A stretch of 64,000 nt of DNA. It comes from DATLGB01 sp963726825. GTDB lineage: Bacteria > Actinomycetota > Thermoleophilia > Solirubrobacterales > Solirubrobacteraceae. This document shows positions 17,073-25,280 of this stretch, piece after piece. Position 1 is the first letter of the stretch; the number at the start of each line of letters is the position of its first letter. The translations under genes were made by a program, and so were the position numbers. The notes beneath the pieces are model-generated. The model was not told the origin of the DNA. It saw nothing but the letters and a program-made list of their open reading frames with translations, and did no database searches. The stretch lies in NCBI GenBank assembly GCA_963726825.1, contig CAVSDT010000002.1, positions 682,001 through 746,000 on the forward strand. Direction: 5' to 3'.

Positions 17073-17144
17073 TGCGGGATGGTGTAATTGGCAACACAGC
17101 GGCTTCTGGTGCCGTCATTCTAGGTTCGAGTCCTAGTCCCGCAG
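17073..17144 (+). tRNA. tRNA-Gln (CTG anticodon)
   Basis: 72 nt fold to a complete cloverleaf: acceptor TGCGGGA with TCCCGCA, D arm GTGT/ACAC around AATTGGCA, anticodon arm GCGGC/GCCGT (one G-U pair) with loop TTCTGGT giving anticodon CTG, a 4-nt variable loop, and T arm CTAGG/CCTAG with loop TTCGAGT. U1-A72 and G73 are classical glutamine identity features. The 3' CCA is not encoded. Confidence 0.96.
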
Positions 17145-17157
17145 CTCGCTCGAAGTC

Positions 17158-17172
17158 CCCGCTCAGCGCGGG
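17158..17172. terminator. Short GC hairpin between tRNA and gntR
   Basis: CCCGC-TCAGC-GCGGG forms a 5-bp stem in the 38-bp gap between the tRNA and the convergent gntR stop, followed by TTCT on the plus strand. It could terminate both transcripts; the T-run is weak. Confidence 0.45.
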
Positions 17173-17182
17173 TTCTGCCGGC

Positions 17183-18004
17183 TCAGGAGGCCAGTCGGCG
17201 GCGGACGCGCTCGATCGACGGCCGCGCCTCGCTGAGGCTCTCCATCCGGATGTCCTCCGCACGGCGGTCGGCCAGGGCCCGCTCGCGCAGCACCGAGAGG
17301 TACCTCACGTGGGTCTCGAAGGCGGCGGTGGCCGCCGTGGCGTCCTCGGCGAGGATCCCCTCGAAGATCGCGCGGTGCTGGTCCGCGACCGTGTCGATGT
17401 CCAGCAGCGGGGCGATCATCGCGTTCGTGTAGGGGCGGACGCTGTGGATGGCGTTCATGGCCATCTCCATCACCGGGTTGTGTGCCGCGCGGCAGACGGC
17501 GCTGTGGAACTCGATGTCGATCGCGAGCATGTCGTCCATGTCGATCCCCGGGGCCTCCATCGCCTCGACGGGGATGCGGATGCGCTCGACGTCGGCCTCG
17601 TCGCGAGTCTCGCTTGCCATCTTGACGCAGCCGTGCTCGATCCAGTCGCGCGCCGCGTTGACCTGCGCCAGGGAGGTGTTGCCGGCGTTGAACCAGAGGG
17701 TGATGGTGTCGGCCATCGCGGCCGCCATCTCCGCCGGCTCGGGGTGGCGCACGAAGGTGCCGCCGGTGGCGCCGCGGGTGGATTCGACGAGCCGCTGGGC
17801 CGCGAGGATCTTCAGCGTCTCGCGGATCGTCCCGCGGCTGACCTGGTAGTCGGCGGCCAGCTCGGCCTCGGGCGGGAGTCGGTGGCCGGGCGGAAGCTGG
17901 TCGCTGACGATCGCGTTGCGCAGCTGCTGGGCGATCTGCTCCGCGGCGCTGACCGTCTCGATCGGGCGGGCGACGAACGGCTCCCGAGGGCTGGGTTGGG
18001 CCAC
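17183..18004 (-). CDS. GntR/FadR-family transcriptional regulator of the divergent catabolic operon
   Basis: 273 residues. The N-terminal winged helix contains 'IAQQLRNAIVSDQLPPGHRLPPEAELAADYQVSRGTIRETLKIL', a textbook GntR recognition region, followed by a FadR-C (FCD) helical ligand-binding domain with the 'D-x-x-F-H' metal-ligand block ('AIDIEFHSAVC') and the later His in 'VADQHRAIFEGI' and 'FETHVRYL'. The GTG at 18004 is chosen because a TACTTT box lies exactly 7 nt upstream. It is divergent from the pxpA operon and shares the 18037-18051 palindrome, so it probably represses both units until a carboxylate intermediate binds. Confidence 0.88.
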   Translation of the reverse strand: MAQPSPREPFVARPIETVSAAEQIAQQLRNAIVSDQLPPGHRLPPEAELAADYQVSRGTIRETLKILAAQRLVESTRGATGGTFVRHPEPAEMAAAMADTITLWFNAGNTSLAQVNAARDWIEHGCVKMASETRDEADVERIRIPVEAMEAPGIDMDDMLAIDIEFHSAVCRAAHNPVMEMAMNAIHSVRPYTNAMIAPLLDIDTVADQHRAIFEGILAEDATAATAAFETHVRYLSVLRERALADRRAEDIRMESLSEARPSIERVRRRLAS

Positions 18005-18036
18005 GACCCTGAAAGTAGCTGACGACCTAATGCCTT

Positions 18037-18051
18037 GACAATGCAATTGTC
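18037..18051. promoter_or_regulatory. GntR operator palindrome over divergent -35 boxes
   Basis: GACAAT-GCA-ATTGTC is a perfect 6-bp inverted repeat. On the plus strand TTGACA (18035-18040) is a consensus -35, 18 nt before TATGAC (18059-18064). On the minus strand TTGTCA (18041-18036) lies 18 nt before TACTTT (18017-18012). A dimer bound here would cover both -35 elements. Confidence 0.72.
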
Positions 18052-18058
18052 CAGCCTT

Positions 18059-18064
18059 TATGAC
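18059..18064 (+). promoter_or_regulatory. -10 element of the pxpA operon
   Basis: TATGAC follows TTGACA by 18 nt and ends 7 nt before the GTG at 18072. The ATG at 18060 is inside this box, which argues for a leaderless transcript starting at the GTG. Confidence 0.55.
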
Positions 18065-18071
18065 TGGGGCC

Positions 18072-18854
18072 GTGAACCCCGCTGAGCGCCCCCGCGCCGT
18101 CGACATCAACTGCGACCTGGGCGAGAGCTTCGGGAACTGGGTCCTGGGCGATGACGAAGCGATCATGCCCGTCGTCACGACGGCCAACATCGCCTGTGGC
18201 TTCCACGGCGGCGATCCGCTCGTGATGGCCCGGACCGCCGCGCTGGCGCGCGAGCACGGCATCGCCGCAGGCGCGCACCCCGGCTACCCCGACCTGCTGG
18301 GCTTCGGCCGCCGGCAGTACACGCTGAGCCCGGCGGAGGCGGCGGCCTACGTGCGCTACCAGACGGGCGCGCTGCGCGCCTTCCTGGACGCGGAGGGCCT
18401 CGAGCTCAACCACGTCAAGCCCCACGGCGCGCTCGCCTTCTACCTGCGCGAGGACGCGGCGGTCGCCGACGCCGTCGCCGACGCGGTGGCCGGCTTCGGC
18501 GCCGGCGTGGCCTTCTACTTCCCCGCCCCGATCGCCGGGGTCGCCCTGTGCGACGCCCTCCAGGAGCGCGGCGTGCGGGTCGTCGGCGAGATCTACCCCG
18601 ACCTGTCCTACAGCCCGGAGGGCCACTTGTTGATCCAGCGCACGAAGCAGGCCACCGACACCGCGTTCGCGGCCGCCCAGGTGACGCGCTTCCTCGCCGA
18701 CGGCGTCGTGGAGGCCGAGGACGGGACGCTCGTGCCGATGGAGGCCGACAGCGTCTGCGTCCACGGCGACGGCCCCAACGCGGTGGCGGTCGCCACCGCG
18801 GTGCGCGAGGCGATCGAGGCCGCCGGCGCCACGGTCGAGGCAGCACGCGCATGA
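18072..18854 (+). CDS. pxpA: 5-oxoprolinase subunit A-like protein (LamB/YcsF family)
   Basis: About 260 residues. The family opening 'VDINCDLGESFGNW' and the metal/active-site block 'TTANIACGFHGGDP...AGAHPGYPDLLGFGRR' are intact, as is the C-terminal 'SVCVHGDGPNAV'. In E. coli and B. subtilis PxpA works with PxpB and PxpC in ATP-dependent opening of the 5-oxoproline lactam. Here it heads an operon that also encodes a biotin carboxylase and carrier, so the substrate or chemistry may differ. Start GTG 18072 is preferred from promoter geometry; ATG 18060 would add four residues. The stop overlaps pxpB (ATGA). Confidence 0.88.
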   Translation: MNPAERPRAVDINCDLGESFGNWVLGDDEAIMPVVTTANIACGFHGGDPLVMARTAALAREHGIAAGAHPGYPDLLGFGRRQYTLSPAEAAAYVRYQTGALRAFLDAEGLELNHVKPHGALAFYLREDAAVADAVADAVAGFGAGVAFYFPAPIAGVALCDALQERGVRVVGEIYPDLSYSPEGHLLIQRTKQATDTAFAAAQVTRFLADGVVEAEDGTLVPMEADSVCVHGDGPNAVAVATAVREAIEAAGATVEAARA

Positions 18855-19741
18855 GCGACGCCTTCCAGACCCGCTACACCCACGGCGGCGACGAGTGGAT
18901 CCTCGTCGAGCTCGCCGAGGCGATGAGCCTCGGCGTCAACATGCGCGCCCAGGCGATCTGCCGCGCGCTCGAGGCCAAGCACCTCGACGGGATCCTCGAC
19001 GTGTGCTGCTCCAACGCCTCCTACCTGATCCGCGTCGACCCCGACACGCTGGATCCCCGCGATGCGGTCGAGCAGCTCAAGGCGCTCGAGGAGGAGATCG
19101 GCGACGCCGCCGACTTCCGCCTGCAGACGCGCGTCGTCGAGGTCCCGATCCTGTGGGAGGACGAGTGGACGCTCAAGACGCTGATGCGCTTCCGCGATCG
19201 TCACCAGACGCCCGACAAGACCGACATCGAGTTCGCCGCCGAGCTCAACGGCTTCGACTCGGTCGACGCGTTCAAGACGCGGGTCTGCGAGACCCCGTTC
19301 CTCGCGAGCATGACGGGCTTCGTCCCGAGCCTCGCGTGGTGGTATCCGCTCACCAGCCCCGACAAGCTGATCGAGGTCCCCAAGTACGTGCGCCCGCGCA
19401 CCGACACGCCCGAGCGCGCCTTCAGCTGGGGCGGGGCGTTCGCCGCGATCTACCCCGTCCAGGGCGCCGGCGGCTACCAGCTGCTGGGCATGTGCGCGAC
19501 GCCGCAGGTCGACCCGAGCCGCCGGCTCCCCGACTTCCGCGAGGCGGACTGGTTCTTCCGCGTCGGCGACCTCGCCGTCTTCACGCCCGTCGACCGGGAG
19601 GGCTACGACGCGATCCGGGCCGAGGTCGAGGCGGAGCGCTTCCGCTACCGCCAGGCGCCCGTCGAGTTCATCCCGAGCGACTTCGCCGACGACCCGGACG
19701 GGGTCAACGCGTCGATCATGAGGAGCCTCCATGCCGCTTGA
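18851..19741 (+). CDS. pxpB: Carboxyltransferase/5-oxoprolinase subunit B-like (AHS1, KipI family)
   Basis: 296 residues of the allophanate-hydrolase-subunit-1 fold, with 'DVCCSNASYLIRVDPD' and the hallmark 'F..SMTGFVPSLAWW' near the C-terminal third and 'SWGGAFAAIYPVQGAGGYQLLG'. It pairs with AHS2 (next gene) both in 5-oxoprolinase and in the carboxyltransferase half of urea carboxylase/urea amidolyase. It is longer than typical KipI (about 240 residues) because of an N-terminal extension. Overlaps pxpA by 4 nt and pxpC by 11 nt, consistent with equimolar synthesis. Confidence 0.85.
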   Translation: MSDAFQTRYTHGGDEWILVELAEAMSLGVNMRAQAICRALEAKHLDGILDVCCSNASYLIRVDPDTLDPRDAVEQLKALEEEIGDAADFRLQTRVVEVPILWEDEWTLKTLMRFRDRHQTPDKTDIEFAAELNGFDSVDAFKTRVCETPFLASMTGFVPSLAWWYPLTSPDKLIEVPKYVRPRTDTPERAFSWGGAFAAIYPVQGAGGYQLLGMCATPQVDPSRRLPDFREADWFFRVGDLAVFTPVDREGYDAIRAEVEAERFRYRQAPVEFIPSDFADDPDGVNASIMRSLHAA

Positions 19742-20705
19742 GATCGTCAAGCCCGGCCTGCAGACCACCGTCCAGGACGAGGGACGGACCGGCACCTACG
19801 CGGCCGGCCTCCCGCCGTCGGGCGCGATGGACAAGCACGCCTACCGGATCGGCAACCTCCTCGTCGGCAACCCCGCGGGGGCGGCCGGCCTCGAGATGAC
19901 CTACCTCGGCGCGGAGATCCGCTTCACCGAGGACGCGACGATCGCCGTCACCGGCGCCGAGATGGGCCCCAAGCTCGACGGCGAGCCGCTCGAGACCTGG
20001 CGCTCCTACGCGGTCAAGGCCGGGGCGACGCTCGCGTTCGGCTACCTGACGGCCGGCGCCCGCGCCTACCTGTCCGTCGCCGGCGGCGTCGACGTGCCCG
20101 AGTACGAGCGGAGCCGCTCGACCTACACGCTCGTCGGCCTCGGCGGCTTCAAGGGCCGCGCGCTGGCGCCGGGTGACGAGCTCCCGATCGGCCCCGGCGT
20201 CGACGGCACCGCCGACGTCGTGCTGCCCGAGGAGCTGCGCCCGGCCTACGGCAAGGAGACCGAGCTGCGCGTCGTCGTCGGCCTCGCGAGCTACCGCCTG
20301 GAGCCCGACTCGCTGGCGGAGCTGTTCACCGCCACCTGGACCGTGACGCCGGACGCCAACCGCGTCGGCTACCGCTACCGCGGCGCCGAGCTGCGGTTCA
20401 AGGACCGCGTCCAGCCCGTCGGCGCCGGCTCCGACCCCGCCAACGTCGTCGACTTCGGCTACCCCGTCGGGTCGCTGCAGGTCCCCGGCGGCGTCGAGCC
20501 GATCTGCCTGCTCAACGACGCCGTCACCGGCGGCGGGTACGCGACGGTCGCGACGGTCATCTCCGTCGACCTCGATCGGCTCGGGCAGTCCAAGAGCAAC
20601 GAGCAGACGCGCTTCACCGAGGTCAGCCTCGACGAGGCGCTGCAAGCACGCCGTGACCGCCAGGCGGCCATGGCCAAGGTCAACGACGCCGTCCAGGCGC
20701 AGTGA
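19731..20705 (+). CDS. pxpC: Carboxyltransferase/5-oxoprolinase subunit C-like (AHS2, KipA family)
   Basis: 324 residues starting with the family signature 'IVKPGLQTTVQDEGRTG' and 'GAMDKHAYRIGNLLVGNPAGAAGLE', ending in the 'DSPVGSLQVPGGVEPICL'-type region. AHS2 forms a heteromer with AHS1; in urea carboxylase the equivalent domains accept a carboxyl group from biotin. An AGGAG ribosome site lies 5 nt before the ATG, inside the end of pxpB. The direct continuation into accB and accC genes makes a biotin-dependent role likely. Confidence 0.88.
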   Translation: MPLEIVKPGLQTTVQDEGRTGTYAAGLPPSGAMDKHAYRIGNLLVGNPAGAAGLEMTYLGAEIRFTEDATIAVTGAEMGPKLDGEPLETWRSYAVKAGATLAFGYLTAGARAYLSVAGGVDVPEYERSRSTYTLVGLGGFKGRALAPGDELPIGPGVDGTADVVLPEELRPAYGKETELRVVVGLASYRLEPDSLAELFTATWTVTPDANRVGYRYRGAELRFKDRVQPVGAGSDPANVVDFGYPVGSLQVPGGVEPICLLNDAVTGGGYATVATVISVDLDRLGQSKSNEQTRFTEVSLDEALQARRDRQAAMAKVNDAVQAQ

Positions 20706-20717
20706 AGGGGGAGCACC

Positions 20718-20963
20718 ATGGCCGACGATGACGCCATCCGGGCCCAGATCCCGGGCATCTTCTACCGCCGCCCCGACCCGGACTCGGAGGAGTTCGTCAA
20801 GGAGGGCGACAGCGTCGAGGCCGGCACCGTGGTCGGGCTCGTCGAGGTGATGAAGCAGTTCCACGAGGTCGTGGCGGAGAGCGCCGGGACGATCGAGGCC
20901 TTCGAGGTCGAGGACGAAGGCATGGTCAGCCCCGGCGACGTCGTCGCGCGGCTGCAGGCCTGA
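20718..20963 (+). CDS. accB: Biotin carboxyl carrier protein (BCCP)
   Basis: 81 residues forming a single biotinyl domain. The modified lysine is K46 in V-E-V-M-K-Q-F, one residue different from the consensus EAMKM but in the correct hairpin, with the following 'GTIEAFEVEDEGMVSPGDVVARL'. It has no Ala/Pro-rich N-terminal arm, so it is a minimal carrier as in AHS-linked systems rather than the fatty-acid AccB. GGGGGAG precedes the ATG; the stop overlaps accC (TGATG). Confidence 0.88.
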   Translation: MADDDAIRAQIPGIFYRRPDPDSEEFVKEGDSVEAGTVVGLVEVMKQFHEVVAESAGTIEAFEVEDEGMVSPGDVVARLQA

Positions 20964-22327
20964 TGGCGGGCTCGCCGCCCTTCGAGCGCGTCCTCGTCGC
21001 CAACCGCGGCGAGATCGCCATCCGGGTCATCCGTGCGTGCCGCGACCTGGGCATCAGCCCGATCGCGGTCCACTCCGAGGCCGACCGCGACGCGCTCCAC
21101 GTCGCCCTCGCGGACGACTCGATCGAGATCGGTCCCGCCCACGCGGGCAAGAGCTACCTGCTGCCGGACGCGATCGTCGCGGCGGCCAAGGAGGCCGGTG
21201 CGGGTGCCGTCCATCCGGGCTACGGCTTCCTGTCGGAGGACCCGCGCCTGCCGCGGGCGTGTGAGGAGGCCGGCATCGCGTTCGTCGGCCCGTCCGCCGA
21301 CGTGATGGCCAACGTCGGCGACAAGGTGCTCGCCAAGGCCGCGGCGATCGCGGCGGGCGTCCCCGTCGCACCCGGCAGCGACGGGCGGGTCGCGAGCGTC
21401 GAGGAGGCGCAGGAGATCGCCGCCGACATCGGCTTCCCCGTGATGCTGAAGGCGTCCGCGGGCGGCGGCGGGCGCGGCATCCGCGTCGTCGAGGCCCCCG
21501 AGGAGCTCGAGGCGGCCTACAAGGCGGCCTCCAACGAGGCGCAGGCCGCGTTCGGCGACGGTGGCCTGTTCATCGAGAAGCGGCTCGTCAAGCCCCGCCA
21601 CGTCGAGGTGCAGATCCTCGCCGACACCCACGGCAACGTGATCCACCTCTTCGAGCGCGACTGCTCGACCCAGCGCCGCAAGCAGAAGCTGATCGAGGAG
21701 GCGCCCGCCGCCGAGCTGGACCCGGCGATCCGCGAGACGCTCTGCACCGGCGCCGCCGAGTTCGCCCGCGGCGTCGGCTACGTCGGCGCCGGCACCTGCG
21801 AGTTCCTCGTCGCCGAGGACGGGACCGCGGCCTTCATCGAGATGAACGCCCGCATCCAGGTCGAGCACGGCATCACCGAGCTCGTCACGGGCGTCGACCT
21901 CGTCGCGGAGCAGCTGCGCATCGCCGCCGGGCTGCCGCTCGACATCGCGCAGGAGGACGTCCGCTGCGAGGGCGCGGCGATCCAGTTCCGCGTCAACGCC
22001 GAGGACCCGGACAAGAAGTTCATGCCCTCGCCGGGCAGCATCGACGGCTGGCACGTCCCCGACGGTCCCGGCGTGCGCGTCGACACGGGCTTCGAGGCCG
22101 GCCGCGTCGTGCAGCCCTACTACGACTCGCTGCTCGCGAAGCTGCTCGTCTGGGGCCGCGACCGCGAGCAGGCGCTCGCCCGTGCCCGCCGCGCCCTGGC
22201 CGAGTTCCACGTCGAGGGGGTCTCGACGACGCTCGGGCTCCATCGCCGGCTCGTCGACTGGGATGCGCTCGTCGAGGCGCGCGTCGACACGGAGGCCCTC
22301 GAGGTCCACCTGGAGGAGACGGGCTGA
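20963..22327 (+). CDS. accC: Biotin carboxylase
   Basis: 454 residues, full-length ATP-grasp biotin carboxylase: 'FERVLVANRGEIAIRVIRACRDLG', the glycine loop 'MLKASAGGGGRGIRVV', 'RHVEVQILAD', 'ERDCSTQRRKQKLIEE' and 'FIEMNARIQVEHGITE'. It charges the BCCP of 20718 with CO2 at the expense of ATP. No acetyl/propionyl-CoA carboxyltransferase (AccA/AccD type) lies nearby; the AHS1/AHS2 pair directly upstream is the only candidate acceptor module. Overlaps its neighbours by one base on each side. Confidence 0.9.
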   Translation: MAGSPPFERVLVANRGEIAIRVIRACRDLGISPIAVHSEADRDALHVALADDSIEIGPAHAGKSYLLPDAIVAAAKEAGAGAVHPGYGFLSEDPRLPRACEEAGIAFVGPSADVMANVGDKVLAKAAAIAAGVPVAPGSDGRVASVEEAQEIAADIGFPVMLKASAGGGGRGIRVVEAPEELEAAYKAASNEAQAAFGDGGLFIEKRLVKPRHVEVQILADTHGNVIHLFERDCSTQRRKQKLIEEAPAAELDPAIRETLCTGAAEFARGVGYVGAGTCEFLVAEDGTAAFIEMNARIQVEHGITELVTGVDLVAEQLRIAAGLPLDIAQEDVRCEGAAIQFRVNAEDPDKKFMPSPGSIDGWHVPDGPGVRVDTGFEAGRVVQPYYDSLLAKLLVWGRDREQALARARRALAEFHVEGVSTTLGLHRRLVDWDALVEARVDTEALEVHLEETG

Positions 22328-23385
22328 TGCGCTTCGGCATCGTGCCCGGGTTCGTCGCCCCGCCAGGCAGCGGCGTCACCTGGAGCGACCTCGCGGCCGA
22401 CTGGATCGCCACCGCGCCCGAGCTGGAGGCGCTCGGCTACGACTCGATCCAGACCGTCGAGCACCACTTCCAGGCCGACGGGCACCAGCCCAGCCCCCTG
22501 CTGGCGCTCGCCGCCGCCGCTGCCGTGACCGAGCGGATGCGGCTGACGACCAACATCCTGCTCGTCCCGCTCTACAACCCCGTCAAGCTCGCCGAGGACG
22601 TCGCGGTGCTCGACCAGCTCTCGGGCGGGCGGGTGACGCTCGGGGTCGCGCCGGGCTACGTCCAGGACGAGTTCGCGGGCCTGATGATCCCCTACGCCGA
22701 GCGCTTCAAGCGCTTCGAGGAGTGCCTGGACATCCTCCAGCTCGCCTGGACGCAGGAGACGTTCTCCTACGACGGTCGCTTCTACACGATCCCCGAGACG
22801 CGGCTGACCCCGCGGCCGGTGCAGCGCGATCCGCACCCGCCGCTGTGGTACGGCGTCTCCGGCCCCAAGCTGCTGCGCCGCGCCGCCCGGCGGGGCTGCG
22901 TGCTCGTCGCCTCGCCCCGCCACACCGAGACCGAGCTCCAAGCGCACTTCGCCGCCTACGACGCGCACGGCGCGGAGTTCGGCTTCACCGCGCCCGAGCG
23001 GCCGATCATGCGCGGCGTCTACGTCGCCGAGACGCGCGAGCGGGCGATCGAGCTCGCCGGGCCGGCCGTCACGCACCTCTTCCGCGAGCTCTACGGCAAG
23101 CACTCCGCCACCGGCGAGCGCGTGCTGCGCAACGACGCGGGCGAGGTGATCGAGGACAACCGGACGGTCGACTTCGACACGTTCAAGGACCGCTACGTCG
23201 TCGGCACGCCCGACGACGCGATCGAGTCGATCACCCGGCTGCGCGATGAGCTCGGCATGACGGAGCTGTCGTGCTGGATGCAGCTGCCGGGCATCTCGGG
23301 CGCCGACGCGATGGCGTCGGCACGCCTGTTCGCAAACGAGGTCATCCCGGCGTTCGCCGGTGACCGGGTCGGAGGTTCAGCATGA
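22327..23385 (+). CDS. LLM-class (bacterial-luciferase-like) flavin-dependent oxidoreductase
   Basis: 352-residue TIM barrel. Motifs include 'EALGYDSIQTVEHHF', 'RLTTNILLVPLYNPVKLAEDVAVLDQLSGGRVTLGVAPGY' and 'PVQRDPHPPLWYGVSGPKLLRRAAR'. Members use FMNH2 or F420. In N-heterocycle catabolism (RutA, pyridine ring cleavage) such enzymes insert oxygen and break a C-N bond. No flavin reductase gene is in the operon; the reductase may be elsewhere, or the enzyme may be F420-dependent. The exact reaction is inferred only from the operon. Confidence 0.85.
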   Translation: MRFGIVPGFVAPPGSGVTWSDLAADWIATAPELEALGYDSIQTVEHHFQADGHQPSPLLALAAAAAVTERMRLTTNILLVPLYNPVKLAEDVAVLDQLSGGRVTLGVAPGYVQDEFAGLMIPYAERFKRFEECLDILQLAWTQETFSYDGRFYTIPETRLTPRPVQRDPHPPLWYGVSGPKLLRRAARRGCVLVASPRHTETELQAHFAAYDAHGAEFGFTAPERPIMRGVYVAETRERAIELAGPAVTHLFRELYGKHSATGERVLRNDAGEVIEDNRTVDFDTFKDRYVVGTPDDAIESITRLRDELGMTELSCWMQLPGISGADAMASARLFANEVIPAFAGDRVGGSA

Positions 23386-24647
23386 CGATGGAGATGCAGC
23401 GCGACAGCGCCTACTGGCACCCGTTCGCCGCGATGGGGAAGGTGCGCCACGGCGAGCTCGTGATCACGCGCGGAGAGGGCTGCTACCTCCACGACGACGC
23501 CGGCAACCGCCTCTTCGACGCGACCGCGTCGCTGTGGTACGCCAACGTCGGCCACGCCCATCCCGAGGTGATCGCGGCGATGGAGGCGCAGATGCGCGTC
23601 CTGGGCAGCTACCACACGTTCGGGGAGTTCGCCAACCCGCCGGTGCTGGAGCTCGCCGACCGCCTGGCGGAGCGCTCGCCGATGGCCGACACGCGCGTCT
23701 TCTTCTCCTCCGGCGGCGGCGACGCGATCGACACCGCGGCCAAGCTCGCCCGCGAGCACTTCCGCCGCGCCGGCCAGCCGGACCGGCTGCACCTGATCTC
23801 GCGTGAGCGCGGCTACCACGGCACCCACGGCTTCGGCACCTCGCTCGCCGGCATCCCCGCCAACCAGATCGCCGGGCCGGCCCATCCGGGCGTCTCGCAC
23901 GTCGCGTGGGACGACGTCGGGGCGCTCGAGGCCGAGATCGAGGCCGTCGGCAGCGACCGCGTCGCGGCCTTCTTCGCCGAGCCGGTGATCGGCGCCGGCG
24001 GCGTCTACACCCCGCCCGAGGGCTACCTCGAGGGCTGCGCCGCCGTGTGCGCCCGCCACGGCGTCCTGTTCGTCGCCGACGCCGTCATCTGCGGCTTCGG
24101 GCGGCTGGGGACGTGGTTCGGGATCGAGCGCTTCGGCGTCGTGCCGGACATGATCACCTTCGCCAAGGGCGTCACGAGCGGGCACTTCCCCGTCGGCGGC
24201 CTGGCGGTCGCCGGGCACGTCGCCGCGCCGTTCTTCGACGACCCCGCCGCCGCGCCGTTCCGCCACGGCGCCACCTACGCCGGGCACCCGGTGGGCGCCG
24301 CCGCCGGCATCGCGAACCTCGAGGTGCTCGAGCGCGACGGGCTGCTCGAGCGCGGGCAGCAGCTCGAGGAGCCGCTCAAGGCCGTCGTCGACAGCGTCCT
24401 CGGCCACGCGCTGGTGGGGGAGACGCGGGGCGGCGTGGGCTTCATGGCCGCCGTCGGCCTCGACCCCGAGCGCCTCGCCGCCGACCCCGGCCTGGCGCAG
24501 CGCCTCGCCGAGGCCGTCCGCGCGCACGGCGTGATCGTGCGCCCGACCCTCAACGCCGTCGTGATGTCACCCCCGCTGACCGCGGACGCCCCCGAGCTCG
24601 AGCTGCTCGCCGACGCCCTCGCCGCCGGCCTGGACGACGTCGCATGA
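23382..24647 (+). CDS. Class III omega-aminotransferase
   Basis: 421 residues, PLP fold type I class III. The N-terminal 'YWHPFAAM' is the substrate-gateway block common in omega-amino-acid:pyruvate transaminases. The Schiff-base lysine is K262 in F-A-K-G-V-T-S-G-H, preceded by 'FVADAVICGFGRLG'. Expected reaction: an omega-amino acid or diamine to a semialdehyde with pyruvate or 2-oxoglutarate as acceptor, feeding the aldehyde dehydrogenase two genes on. It overlaps the LLM gene by 4 nt. Confidence 0.9.
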   Translation: MTMEMQRDSAYWHPFAAMGKVRHGELVITRGEGCYLHDDAGNRLFDATASLWYANVGHAHPEVIAAMEAQMRVLGSYHTFGEFANPPVLELADRLAERSPMADTRVFFSSGGGDAIDTAAKLAREHFRRAGQPDRLHLISRERGYHGTHGFGTSLAGIPANQIAGPAHPGVSHVAWDDVGALEAEIEAVGSDRVAAFFAEPVIGAGGVYTPPEGYLEGCAAVCARHGVLFVADAVICGFGRLGTWFGIERFGVVPDMITFAKGVTSGHFPVGGLAVAGHVAAPFFDDPAAAPFRHGATYAGHPVGAAAGIANLEVLERDGLLERGQQLEEPLKAVVDSVLGHALVGETRGGVGFMAAVGLDPERLAADPGLAQRLAEAVRAHGVIVRPTLNAVVMSPPLTADAPELELLADALAAGLDDVA

Positions 24648-24678
24648 CCGCACACCGACCCTCCCGGAGGACCACCGC

Positions 24679-25278
24679 ATGAGCACCCACAGCCTCTCGC
24701 GCCCGGCGCACGGCGCCGTCCTGGCCGACGCGCTCGCGGGCGACCGGGCCCGCGACGTCGCGCTCGTCGCCGGCGGCGCCGGCCTGATGGCCCTGCTCGC
24801 GCAGATCGCCATCCCGGTCCCGCCCTCGCCCGTCCCGATCACCGGGCAGACGCTCGGCGTCGTGCTCGTCGGCGCGACCCTCGGCTCGCGGCGCGGCAGC
24901 GCCTCCATGCTGCTGTACCTGCTGCTCGGCATGCTCCTGCCGGTCTACGCCGACGGTGGCTCCGGACCGCAGGTCCTGTTCGGCGCCTCCGGCGGCTACC
25001 TCGTCGGGTTCGTGCTCGCGGCCTACGCCATCGGCCGCTTCGCCGAGCTCGGTGGCGACCGCCGGATCCTGTCCGCGTTCGGCGGGTTCGCGCTGGGGCA
25101 GCTGCTCGTGTTCGGCGTCGGGGTCCCGTGGCTGAAGGTCGCCACGGGCATGGACTGGGGCACCGCGATCCACGACGGCTTCGCGATCTTCATCGTCGGC
25201 GGGATCGTCAAGGCGATCGTCGGCGCGCTCGCCCTGCCGGCCGCCTGGCGCCTCGTCCGCCGCACGGACAGCCGCTGA
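24679..25278 (+). CDS. bioY: BioY biotin transporter substrate-binding (S) component
   Basis: 199 residues with six hydrophobic helices and the BioY signatures 'IPVPPSPVPITGQTLGVVLVGATLGSRRG' and 'GASGGYLVGFVLAAY'. BioY binds biotin in the membrane, alone or with an ECF ATPase module (none in the window). Its place inside a catabolic operon with a biotin carboxylase and carrier is strong evidence that the operon's chemistry needs extra biotin. A CCCGGAGG ribosome site lies before the ATG; it ends 2 nt before the aldehyde dehydrogenase start. Confidence 0.93.
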   Translation: MSTHSLSRPAHGAVLADALAGDRARDVALVAGGAGLMALLAQIAIPVPPSPVPITGQTLGVVLVGATLGSRRGSASMLLYLLLGMLLPVYADGGSGPQVLFGASGGYLVGFVLAAYAIGRFAELGGDRRILSAFGGFALGQLLVFGVGVPWLKVATGMDWGTAIHDGFAIFIVGGIVKAIVGALALPAAWRLVRRTDSR

Positions 25279-25280
25279 CC

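Noticed and set aside
17110..17140. CTAG pair in the tRNA as an inverted repeat or attachment site
   Set aside because: The two CTAG copies are the T-arm stem of tRNA-Gln. I saw no integrase gene or direct repeat of the tRNA 3' end in the window.
20718..22327. Acetyl- or propionyl-CoA carboxylase subunits
   Set aside because: No AccD/PccB-type carboxyltransferase is nearby, the carrier is a minimal biotinyl domain, and the genes continue directly from AHS1/AHS2.
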